A stretch of 64,000 nt of DNA, from the NCBI RefSeq assembly GCF_002836745.1, contig NZ_PJAR01000028.1, positions 1-64,000 on the forward strand, in the 5' to 3' direction. The stretch's first letter is position 1. Each line of letters opens with the position of its first letter. The translations under genes and the position numbers were made by a program. The DNA comes from Glaciecola sp. 33A. GTDB lineage: Bacteria > Pseudomonadota > Gammaproteobacteria > Enterobacterales > Alteromonadaceae. Positions 55,112 through 63,021 of the stretch are shown piece after piece. The notes below the pieces were generated by a model that was not told the DNA's origin, did not search any database, and saw nothing but the letters and a program-made list of their open reading frames with translations.

Positions 55112-56175
55112 AGCTCGCACACTCCAGTTTGGCCTTTTTCAATAATCTCAGGCTTTATGGTATCGCAAGGCACCTGCATTGTAATGCAATGTAAACTACC
55201 GAATTGCTGAACTAGTGGTGCGCAATTAAGAGGCACAATTTTGTGGTTTGGGAATGCATTTTGAATGATTTTTAAAGCCTCTACATCTTCTTCTTGCTTA
55301 TAAATGGGAAATAATACCGATTTATTACAAATTAGGAAATTAGCGTAAGAAGCAGGTAATCGCTCACCATCCTGATTGTGCATTTCGGGTAAAGGAAGTT
55401 CGTAAATTGCATGTGTTGGAAGCGCTTTCTGGCATTCCATTCGCAACTTAAATAGTCCGTCAAAATGACTGTCATTGGGTCGATTGTAAGCGCCTTGAAT
55501 AACTAAACCGTGCAACGGAGTGAAGCGCACTAAAGTATCAATATGTCCGTCGGTATCATCGCCCTCTAAATAACCATACTCGAGTATACTGATGTTAGCT
55601 GCCCCCAGTTTATGAGTAAATACATCTACATATTCTTTTTCAGTTAGAGTACCGTTTCTTGATGCGTTAAATAAGCATGATCGGGTTGATATTAGATGTT
55701 GATTTTGGTCAATTTCAAGCGCGCCTCCTTCCAACACAATGTCACAATGCTGCATAGGTTGCTGACAAAGACTAGCCAAAATGAGTCGATTTATGGTGTC
55801 GTCTTTAGTGGCATCAAATTTCTGACCCCAGCCATTAAACCGAAAACTTACCGGTACGTTACCATTAGCTGACTCGCAAGTTAAAAACGCATAATCACGA
55901 GCCCATGTGTCATTGTAGTCACAGGTCACGCAGAGCACCTTTGCCGTGTCTGGAATAAGGCTTTTGATTAAAACTAACTCTTGTTTACGACACAGCAGAA
56001 TAACAATCGCATTGGCATCATTAATGGCATTAATTATATCAACGTAAGTAATTTGTACTTCGTGAAGCCATGGATGCCAATCGGTATCTACGTTGGGCCA
56101 TGCAAGAATAACCGCTTCTTGCTCAGCCCACTCAGGGAGAAGGGTCAAATCTTGCACTGAATTTTTAAAGGACAT
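55108..56175 (-). CDS. aguA: Agmatine deiminase
   Basis: AguA converts agmatine to N-carbamoylputrescine, the first step of the arginine-decarboxylase route to putrescine. The 355-residue amidinotransferase-fold enzyme has the catalytic cysteine C330 (GSLHCITMQ) with NDTWARDYAF, VLEGGALEID and GDDTDGHIDTL supplying the remaining active-site residues. Coupling to aguB by a 4-nt overlap gives a two-enzyme agmatine-to-putrescine unit. The arginine decarboxylase itself is not in the window. Confidence 0.96.
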   Translation of the reverse strand: MSFKNSVQDLTLLPEWAEQEAVILAWPNVDTDWHPWLHEVQITYVDIINAINDANAIVILLCRKQELVLIKSLIPDTAKVLCVTCDYNDTWARDYAFLTCESANGNVPVSFRFNGWGQKFDATKDDTINRLILASLCQQPMQHCDIVLEGGALEIDQNQHLISTRSCLFNASRNGTLTEKEYVDVFTHKLGAANISILEYGYLEGDDTDGHIDTLVRFTPLHGLVIQGAYNRPNDSHFDGLFKLRMECQKALPTHAIYELPLPEMHNQDGERLPASYANFLICNKSVLFPIYKQEEDVEALKIIQNAFPNHKIVPLNCAPLVQQFGSLHCITMQVPCDTIKPEIIEKGQTGVCEL

Positions 56176-56233
56176 AGTTGGCGGAGTTCCTAACTAAAAC
56201 GAGTATTTAAAATGAATGTTTGGATTATAGCGA

Positions 56234-56422
56234 TTATTGCGCCCATTGCCATGTTGTTAAGAAAGTTCGATGCGGCTGCCTATCAAAATATAGATAACTA
56301 ACAAAATCAACGTCAGCTCTTTGAGCATAATCTTCATTCAGCAAGTCATAAATATTGGCGCTCAAGACCATTTTTTCTTTATCTAAATCAGTAATGCACT
56401 TTGCATTAAAAAGTGCTTTGAA
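56234..56422 (-). pseudogene. C-terminal remnant of a TonB-dependent receptor-like gene
   Basis: On the minus strand a 62-codon open stretch reads FKALFNAKCITDLDKEK, then MVLSANIYDLLNEDYAQRAD, and ends near YLYFDRQPHRTFLTTWQW two codons before a stop. This resembles the last strands of a TonB-dependent receptor barrel (NIYDLLNEDYA and the aromatic end). An in-frame stop lies just upstream, there is no start codon or plug domain, and only 26 bases separate it from folM. It appears to be the leftover 3' end of a deleted receptor gene. The family assignment is from pattern only. Confidence 0.45.
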
Positions 56423-56448
56423 TTAGCAACGGTGATTAAATAACTGGC

Positions 56449-57156
56449 TTATTTTAAATGCCGACCACCATCTAAGTGCAATGTCTGTCCGGTTATATAA
56501 TGGCTGCTTAGCAAATAATTAACGGCTTTCACTGCTTCTTGTGCACCGGGGCAAACTTCCAGTAAAGATTTTTTAAGTGCTTTTGCACGATAAGCAGCTG
56601 AGTCGTCCTCATTAAACATGAGCAAGGCAGGTGCAATGCTGTTGACTTTTACCTTTGGCGCTAGCAATGCACTGAAAGACAAAGTCAGATTGTGCAGAGC
56701 AGCTTTACTGGCCGCATAAGCAATGTGTTTTTTACTGCCTTTTACTTGCACATAGTCTGTCATGTGAATGATGTCACTCACAATATCGTTCGCTGACAGC
56801 ATATCTTGCAATGCTAAATTTAATTGATAAGGCGCATTTGCATGTACTTGCATCATTTTCTGAAATAGTTCGTTGTAATCCTCAGTGTCGGCTTCTTGAT
56901 CCCAATCTGATGCATTGTGGATAATCGCACGCAACGACGAGGTTTGATTTTTTACGTCTGAAATCAGCTTCAATAAACTATCTTGAGTTGAAAAGTCAGC
57001 TTGGATTAACATTGCCCCCAATGCTGTCAGCTCATCTACTGAGGGCTTTTTCGTTCTATATGTTACAATAACCTTATGGTGCTGAGCTAATAAGTCTTTT
57101 GCGACTGCCAAGCCTAGGCGTTGGGTGCCACCTGTAATGAGTATGGGTGAAGTCAT
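56449..57156 (-). CDS. folM: Dihydromonapterin reductase FolM
   Basis: FolM is a short-chain dehydrogenase reducing dihydromonapterin to tetrahydromonapterin and, weakly, dihydrofolate. The 235-residue protein matches E. coli FolM from the N-terminal ILITGGTQRLGLAVA Rossmann motif through LRAIIHNASDW, IIHMTDYVQVKGSKKHIAYA (with the catalytic Y and K) and the C-terminal LHLDGGRHLK. It is divergent from folE, which makes the dihydroneopterin triphosphate precursor; the epimerase folX is not nearby. Gene pairing supports a pterin-cofactor role. Confidence 0.94.
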   Translation of the reverse strand: MTSPILITGGTQRLGLAVAKDLLAQHHKVIVTYRTKKPSVDELTALGAMLIQADFSTQDSLLKLISDVKNQTSSLRAIIHNASDWDQEADTEDYNELFQKMMQVHANAPYQLNLALQDMLSANDIVSDIIHMTDYVQVKGSKKHIAYAASKAALHNLTLSFSALLAPKVKVNSIAPALLMFNEDDSAAYRAKALKKSLLEVCPGAQEAVKAVNYLLSSHYITGQTLHLDGGRHLK

Positions 57157-57347
57157 GAAGAAACCGAATCCTTATGGTGTGTGCAATTGATAGGTCAGTG
57201 AATCGAAGCTTAAAGAATATACGTTGCTTTTCTTAAATTCGAACAAAATTAACTTTTTTTGAAAAATTTAAGAGACAGAGGTGAAAAAGTAAACCTTTCT
57301 GACAATGTAGTACGTATACCTTTATACATAATAAAACGGAAGACCAA

Positions 57348-58049
57348 ATGTTAGCACATGAAGCTATAAAAATTCGCGGAGCGGCTGAACACTTAATTTC
57401 AGCTGAAGCGACTATTGTCCGCCGAGCATTGGAAGCCAAAGGTCTTGAAACGCCGATGGCCGAAAACGGATTCAGTAACGAAGAGAAAAGAATAAAAATT
57501 CAAGCAGCAATGCGCGTTGTAATGGAAACCCTTGGATTAGATTTAAGTGATGATAGTTTACACGATACGCCAAATCGCATCGCTAAAATGTACGTGAATG
57601 AAATTTTTTCTGGATTGGATTACCGTGCTTTTCCAAAGATAACTCAAATTCAAAACAAAATGAGCATCGACCAACCTGTGCAGGTAACTGACATCAGTCT
57701 GACCAGCACCTGTGAACATCATTTTGTTACCATTGATGGTGTGGCCACGGTGTCTTATATACCCAAGGACACGGTACTCGGTTTGTCGAAGATAAATCGT
57801 TTAGTCGGTTTTTTTGCGCAACGCCCGCAGGTGCAAGAAAGACTAACCCAGCAAGTAATGGTGGCCATTCAAGCGCTAACCGGAACAGACGATGTTGCGG
57901 TTAGTATTAACGCAACGCATTACTGTGTTAAAGCGAGGGGTATTAGAGATAGCCAATCTTATACCAAAACCAGTTCGTTAGGGGGAGCGTTTAATAGCAA
58001 CCCAGACTTACGTAGAGAGTTCTATAATACTGCCCAAAGCACGGGTTGA
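57348..58049 (+). CDS. folE: GTP cyclohydrolase I
   Basis: FolE opens GTP to 7,8-dihydroneopterin triphosphate, the entry to folate and pterin synthesis. The 233-residue protein shows [20 protein letters not shown], the zinc site TCEHHF with a second cysteine in HYCVKARG, and [17 protein letters not shown]. About 13 residues precede the conserved start of the family (the LEAKGLETP region), but CGGAAG before the ATG at 57348 supports it. It is divergent from folM and has a strong terminator. Confidence 0.96.
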   Translation: MLAHEAIKIRGAAEHLISAEATIVRRALEAKGLETPMAENGFSNEEKRIKIQAAMRVVMETLGLDLSDDSLHDTPNRIAKMYVNEIFSGLDYRAFPKITQIQNKMSIDQPVQVTDISLTSTCEHHFVTIDGVATVSYIPKDTVLGLSKINRLVGFFAQRPQVQERLTQQVMVAIQALTGTDDVAVSINATHYCVKARGIRDSQSYTKTSSLGGAFNSNPDLRREFYNTAQSTG

Positions 58050-58081
58050 GTAATTCTTAATCTAAAATTTGCTTAAATAAC

Positions 58082-58113
58082 AAAAAACCAAGATAATTGC
58101 CTTGGTTTTTTTT
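58082..58113 (+). terminator. Rho-independent terminator after folE
   Basis: AAAACCAAG and CTTGGTTTT form a 9-bp stem with an 8-nt loop and are followed by a long T-tract; the matching A-tract on the left makes it bidirectional, and the amylase gene on the other strand ends about 155 nt away. Confidence 0.9.
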
Positions 58114-58267
58114 GACTAGAAAATGCGCCTTTCTTCTAGCATGACCTAGCCATACACTAGCTGACGCAGGACTGCTATTGTTGTCGTTAGTCGGCTTGCT
58201 TGCACGCGTCATTAATGAATAAATCGACATTATTGTTAGTAAAGATATTGCTGCAGTATTAATGTCG

Positions 58268-60334
58268 CTAAAAAGCGAAGCGTTTGATCATTTCATTGCC
58301 GATCCCATCACGAACAATCACCTTGAGTTCTCGCATTGATTGTATGCCATCTGGCATTAAAACGGCTCTATATGGTTGTGTATTATCCATTGCAACAAAA
58401 GACTCACGGCCGTTCTTATCGACTAAGTAAAAATCAACTTCGGCGAATGGAAGTGCTTTTTGTTCGCCAAATATTAAATTTATAGGGACAAATAACCGAG
58501 CGTTGTCTCTGTATACACCAGGCATCACGATATCAAAAATTTCACTCCCTTTATGTTTTTGCTGAGCTTTGAGTAAGACAAAACTCAGGGGCTCTAAGGT
58601 GGTCGTTAATTGACCTTGCTGCACTTTTGCATTATTACCAAATACACTAGAGTAACTTAGTGAATCTACTTTTATTGATATATTTCGTGTTTGCATGCCC
58701 ATGTTAAAAATCGCCAAATATTCAATTTTTTCATCAGCATCGATGCGTGAAAAAGCAACAATTCTATTAACGTTATCAATCAGTCTGTTTTGGTGAACAC
58801 CGGTTTGTAATGCTTTGTGGTCTGCTCTTAGTTTAGCGAATTTTTGAAGTGACTGATAAATGGGGTGTTTTTGATTAAAGTTATCGTCCGCTGTAGTTTG
58901 GCGAGTACCAATAAGTGCGTTATCGTTATACATTTTCACTAATGAAGGGTCCATGTCTTCGCGCGAATCTACGTCACCGCCATAGCCAGTAAAACCTTGC
59001 TCGTCACCATAATAGACGACAGGAATACCGCGCGACATAAACATAAATGCATGAGCTAGGACACTTCGTTGTAGTTTTTCAGCTTCTGAAATATTTTTAA
59101 AACCTTGGTTTATAAACCAACCCACACGGCCAGTATCATGGTTGCTTAAAAAATTCATGAGTAAATCCGGTGCTGAATCGGCATCTCGGTAGTAGTCATC
59201 GTTGTCGAATAACTGACCTAATCGGTTTATGTCTTTATTCTCAAACAGGCTGTCTTTCACATTAAAGTGAAAGCCAAAATCAAGGACTGAAGGCAGTTTA
59301 CCTGCGGTCGTGAATTTACTGAGTACCGCTGGATTGCCATCATAAACTTCTCCAAAAATGTGAAAGTTAGGTATACCCACTGTTTTGGCGTGAGCAATAA
59401 TTGCGGGTCCAAGGCTCCGCCAAAACCTAAGATCAACATGTTTTGCAGTGTCAATTTTGAATCCGTCTGGTTTAAATTCATCAATAATATTTTTGAAGAT
59501 TTGAGTCATACCAGCAACAACTTTAGGGTCAGAGGTTTTTAAGTCATCAAGTCCAGCAAAGTCACCACTAATAACATTTTTTACTTGCCAAAAACGGTCC
59601 TCTTGATTGTTGTAATATGTTGGATCGCTTAGCCACTCTGGAAACTGAAATGCTTTTTGTGGATCAAGCACAAAAGGAGTATAGGTATCGCCATTTGCGA
59701 CTTGTTCAGTGCTTTTATATTCACAGCCAGGCTGGGTTTTAATAAAAGTACCATCTGCATTAAGGCATTCTTTATATCTCATAACATCGGCTGTGTGGTT
59801 AGTAATAATATCAAAAAAGACTTTAATACCGCGTGCATGAGCAGCGTCAATTAAACTGCGTAAATCTTCATTTGTACCAAAGTGAGGATCAATTTCTGTA
59901 AAGTCCATAATCCAGTATCCAAGGTGACCGAAGCCGTCGCTTTGAATTGCACGGTTGCGTAATAAAGGCGTCATCCAAATGGCGGTTATACCCATGTTTT
60001 GAAGATAGTTCAATTTAGTCTCTACACCCAGAATATCGCCACCGTGAAATGCCCATTTGGAGGTTTTATCTAGCCCACCAAAAGAAATAGGCCGATTAGG
60101 ATCGCCATTATCATTATCTGGATCTGCATTATTAAAACGGTCGGGCATCACAAAGTAAAAAACATCCTCTTTTACATCTCTAGTTAAATACCCAGCATTT
60201 TCATCAATAACAATAGGATCAACACTTTTTAAAAACGCAGGCGCTTGCTTTGAGCAAGCGCCTGCGGCAAGCAGTATTAAACTCAACATAAGTATTTTTA
60301 CTATTTGATGACTAGCCAAACTGCGTATTCCCAT
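58268..60334 (-). CDS. Surface lipoprotein alpha-amylase (GH13)
   Basis: This 688-residue GH13 glycosidase has a lipoprotein signal (LLAAGAC, lipidated C27), so it is probably tethered to the cell envelope. The (beta/alpha)8 barrel shows MPDRFNNADPDNDNGDPNRP, a calcium-site-like stretch typical of GH13, DIITNHTADV, the nucleophile D295 in GFKIDTAKHVD, the acid/base E329 in FGEVYDG and D400 in NHDTGR. A C-terminal beta-sandwich (about 560-680) follows. It should cleave alpha-1,4-glucans such as starch or glycogen. It is monocistronic; no maltose or glycogen operon is beside it. Confidence 0.93.
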   Translation of the reverse strand: MGIRSLASHQIVKILMLSLILLAAGACSKQAPAFLKSVDPIVIDENAGYLTRDVKEDVFYFVMPDRFNNADPDNDNGDPNRPISFGGLDKTSKWAFHGGDILGVETKLNYLQNMGITAIWMTPLLRNRAIQSDGFGHLGYWIMDFTEIDPHFGTNEDLRSLIDAAHARGIKVFFDIITNHTADVMRYKECLNADGTFIKTQPGCEYKSTEQVANGDTYTPFVLDPQKAFQFPEWLSDPTYYNNQEDRFWQVKNVISGDFAGLDDLKTSDPKVVAGMTQIFKNIIDEFKPDGFKIDTAKHVDLRFWRSLGPAIIAHAKTVGIPNFHIFGEVYDGNPAVLSKFTTAGKLPSVLDFGFHFNVKDSLFENKDINRLGQLFDNDDYYRDADSAPDLLMNFLSNHDTGRVGWFINQGFKNISEAEKLQRSVLAHAFMFMSRGIPVVYYGDEQGFTGYGGDVDSREDMDPSLVKMYNDNALIGTRQTTADDNFNQKHPIYQSLQKFAKLRADHKALQTGVHQNRLIDNVNRIVAFSRIDADEKIEYLAIFNMGMQTRNISIKVDSLSYSSVFGNNAKVQQGQLTTTLEPLSFVLLKAQQKHKGSEIFDIVMPGVYRDNARLFVPINLIFGEQKALPFAEVDFYLVDKNGRESFVAMDNTQPYRAVLMPDGIQSMRELKVIVRDGIGNEMIKRFAF

Positions 60335-60414
60335 ATCAATGCTTATTCCGTATCGTTATTTCCGCTTACATAAAGGGTGACTGATTTACTTTTTCTGTAA
60401 ACCCAAAAGTGTGT

Positions 60415-61386
60415 TTAAGGAACTTCTTGTCCGCGTGCAGTTTGCAGCAATAAATACCAATCTTCTCTGGATAAATTCACTTTGCTCGCCTGCGTACACT
60501 CTACAATTCTCTTTACATTAGTGGTGCCAATCACGGGTTGAATATTGACCGGATGCTTCAACAACCAAGCCAGTAATATTGCGTTTGGATTGCTTGAATA
60601 ACGATTGCCAAGCTGAGTCAATAATTTTGTTGTTGCCAGCTCTGTGAGTGTTGGCTTGTGCCTTGGATTTCCTGTGAAAATACCTTGCGCAAGCGGAGAC
60701 CATGCTTGTAGTTGTATATTTTGCTGCTCACAAAATTCCATCGTTCCGCGCGGGAATCCACTGTTGCAACCGTCTTTCATATTAGTTGTTATACTCTCTT
60801 CAACAAAGTCGGCGTGTTGCAAGCTCATTTGTAATTGATTCGCAATAATTGGAAACGAAATTGCTGACTGCAGCCACGCGATTTGACCTGCGTGCATATT
60901 TGAAACCGCTAAGTGGGAAAACTTACCCTGTTTATGCAGTTTTTCCAACGCGACAGCGGAATCGTCAAGATCCATAAGGGGGTCGGGACGGTGCAAAAAT
61001 AAAATATCGACATTCTCGGAATTCAAGCGCCGCAAACTACTATTTAATGCCGAGGTTATCCATTCGGGCGACAAATCATATTGTTTCACTTCATGTGTCG
61101 GCGTTAGCTTAATGCCGACTTTGGTTTGCAATAGTATATTCTTACGTAAAGAAGGTGTTGCTTTTAGCACTTGACCAAAGACTTCTTCAGCCTTGCCGAA
61201 GGTATAAATATCGGCTAAATCAAATGTATTAATTTTATTTTCAAGGCACGTTTCAATAATTTGCTGCGCTTGTTTTACGTCTTTTTCTTGTGCGGGAGTA
61301 TCATTCCAGCCGCCGCCTAATCCCATGCAACCATAAACCAGTTGGCTAGCGTGAGGATAATAGTCATGAATAGGAATCTCAGTCAT
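60415..61386 (-). CDS. Aldo/keto reductase (YdhF-like)
   Basis: This 323-residue NADPH-dependent TIM-barrel reductase resembles E. coli YdhF: NTFDLADIYTFGKAEEVFG with the catalytic D and Y, the lysine in LLQTKVGIKL, LFLHRPDPLMD and the cofactor-binding VQPVIGTTNVKRI region. It reduces aldehydes or ketones of unknown identity. It is not in an operon and is separated from the dinB-like gene by 410 bp. Confidence 0.9.
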   Translation of the reverse strand: MTEIPIHDYYPHASQLVYGCMGLGGGWNDTPAQEKDVKQAQQIIETCLENKINTFDLADIYTFGKAEEVFGQVLKATPSLRKNILLQTKVGIKLTPTHEVKQYDLSPEWITSALNSSLRRLNSENVDILFLHRPDPLMDLDDSAVALEKLHKQGKFSHLAVSNMHAGQIAWLQSAISFPIIANQLQMSLQHADFVEESITTNMKDGCNSGFPRGTMEFCEQQNIQLQAWSPLAQGIFTGNPRHKPTLTELATTKLLTQLGNRYSSNPNAILLAWLLKHPVNIQPVIGTTNVKRIVECTQASKVNLSREDWYLLLQTARGQEVP

Positions 61387-61796
61387 TTTGTAAATCTCTG
61401 CAAGTAGTTAAATAAATGTAACAGCAATCGGTTAATGCTTATGAATGAATACGTATGCGTAGGCATGTTTTCATTATTTAGCGGCTATCGCTATAAAATG
61501 GATGTAGTTTAGAGAATCGGGATAAATTAGCAAAGATTAAGTGCTGAAAAAGTGAAGAAGTGATTCTTTTGATGCCGATAGCATGGATCTATAACGAAAT
61601 GCTTGTTTAGTACTAAACCGATAGAAAAAATTGATTTTGAACACTTAAAACGCAATTTTTTAGTCAATTTTTAATAAATATAATAAAAATGAAATAATTT
61701 ATAGTAGTCTGGGGTCTATACTAGGTATGCAAAAAAATGAAGAAATCAAGAAGTGGTAGCAAGCAATGTTAAGAACTAAAAAGTGAAAGGGACAAC
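61387..61796. other. Divergent intergenic region with a 14-bp palindrome
   Basis: This 410-bp AT-rich region carries the perfect palindrome GTTTAGTACTAAAC (61605-61618) and a likely -10 element TATACT before the dinB-like gene. It has no open reading frame or RNA gene I can support. A 14-bp palindrome is expected a few times by chance in 64 kb. Confidence 0.5.
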
Positions 61797-62303
61797 ATGT
61801 CAAATAGTTATGTAGATGTAATAGAGCAAGCAATTAGTTTGCTTGAGGACATCAGTCTAGCCGATTACCAAGAAGTATTGGCTCCTCATTTTTCAAGCAG
61901 CATTGGTGCTCATATACGCCATATTGTTGATCATTTTCTGGCGTTAAAACATGCAAGCATGAGCGGCGAAATCAACTACAATAAGCGCAACCGACATGCA
62001 GATGTTGAACAATTTCCGCATTCTGCAATTGTAACATGTGAAAGCATAACGGTATGGTTAAAGGAGACATGTAGTACTCAGTTACTGAATCAACGCGTTT
62101 TAGTCACCACGGACATAGATATAAGTCATACCAAAGCTGCAACGTGTGAGTCAACACTCGAGCGGGAACTCGTATTTGTAGCGAGTCATGCGATCCACCA
62201 TTATGCACTTATTCGCATTATTCGACATATGCAAGGCAAAGACTTACCTGAATTCTTTGGGTACGCGCCTTCCACCATCTCGTATAGTACCCGTTCAGCA
62301 TAA
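61797..62303 (+). CDS. DinB-like superfamily protein
   Basis: This 168-residue four-helix protein has the DinB metal-binding histidine pattern: SIGAHIRHIVDHF (H46 after H39 and H42) and a late SHAIHHYALI with HxxxH spacing. The first residues (YVDVIEQAISLLEDIS) form a helix typical of the fold. Members include thiol-transferases and metal-dependent hydrolases, and this one has no assignable substrate. AAAGGGACAAC before the ATG is a good ribosome binding site. It is 76 nt ahead of the PhnA-family gene. Confidence 0.82.
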   Translation: MSNSYVDVIEQAISLLEDISLADYQEVLAPHFSSSIGAHIRHIVDHFLALKHASMSGEINYNKRNRHADVEQFPHSAIVTCESITVWLKETCSTQLLNQRVLVTTDIDISHTKAATCESTLERELVFVASHAIHHYALIRIIRHMQGKDLPEFFGYAPSTISYSTRSA

Positions 62304-62379
62304 ATTGTTCTAAATCCACATTATTTTTGTGTGTTTGCGTGTTATTATGCATATAGCGTACTCAATTCAGTCTTAACAT

Positions 62380-62943
62380 ATGTCTATAGAAACCACCTTA
62401 CACAATCGTAGTAGTAACAAATGCGAGCTTTGTACCAGCAGCGAAAATTTATCTGTTTATCCACTACCGCATTCACCCAATGAAACCCCTAATTGTGCTG
62501 TTTTAGTCTGCGCTACGTGTTCTGAGCAATTACAAGACAATACTGAATTAGATGTTAGCCATTGGCGTTGCCTGAATGATTCGATGTGGTCGTTGGTGCC
62601 CGTAGTGCAGGTATTGGCCTATCGTTTACTCCACAGATGCAGCACTGAATCTTGGGCGCAAGATGCACTAGATATGCTATATATGGATGAGGAAACTAAA
62701 GCATGGGGCGATGCAGGCGTAGCGGACGACCATGAGCCAACACTTGACGTCAATGGAGTGGCCCTAGTTGCAGGTGATGCCGTTACTATTATCAAAGACT
62801 TAGATGTAAAAGGGGCTAATTTTACTGCTAAACGAGGGACTCCTGTGCGAAATATTGGCTTGAGCGACAATCCTTTGCATATTGAAGGTAAAGTAAATGG
62901 CCAGAGAATTGTCATTATCTCGGCTTACACTAAAAAGAACTAA
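62380..62943 (+). CDS. PhnA-family zinc-ribbon protein
   Basis: This 187-residue protein has an N-terminal zinc ribbon (CELCTSSENLSVY, then CATC) and the PhnA domain in the second half (GVALVAGDAVTIIKDLDVKG, TPVRNIGLSDNPLHIEGKV). Although named after alkylphosphonate operons, most PhnA/YjdM proteins have no demonstrated phosphonate function, and there are no phn genes here. It may be cotranscribed with the DinB-like gene. Confidence 0.9.
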   Translation: MSIETTLHNRSSNKCELCTSSENLSVYPLPHSPNETPNCAVLVCATCSEQLQDNTELDVSHWRCLNDSMWSLVPVVQVLAYRLLHRCSTESWAQDALDMLYMDEETKAWGDAGVADDHEPTLDVNGVALVAGDAVTIIKDLDVKGANFTAKRGTPVRNIGLSDNPLHIEGKVNGQRIVIISAYTKKN

Positions 62944-63021
62944 TGTTGTTCTTAGCATCATTTGATAAATATACACCAAGAGTAAGGCTCTTAATACTTT
63001 GACAAGAGTCTAGTATACTAT

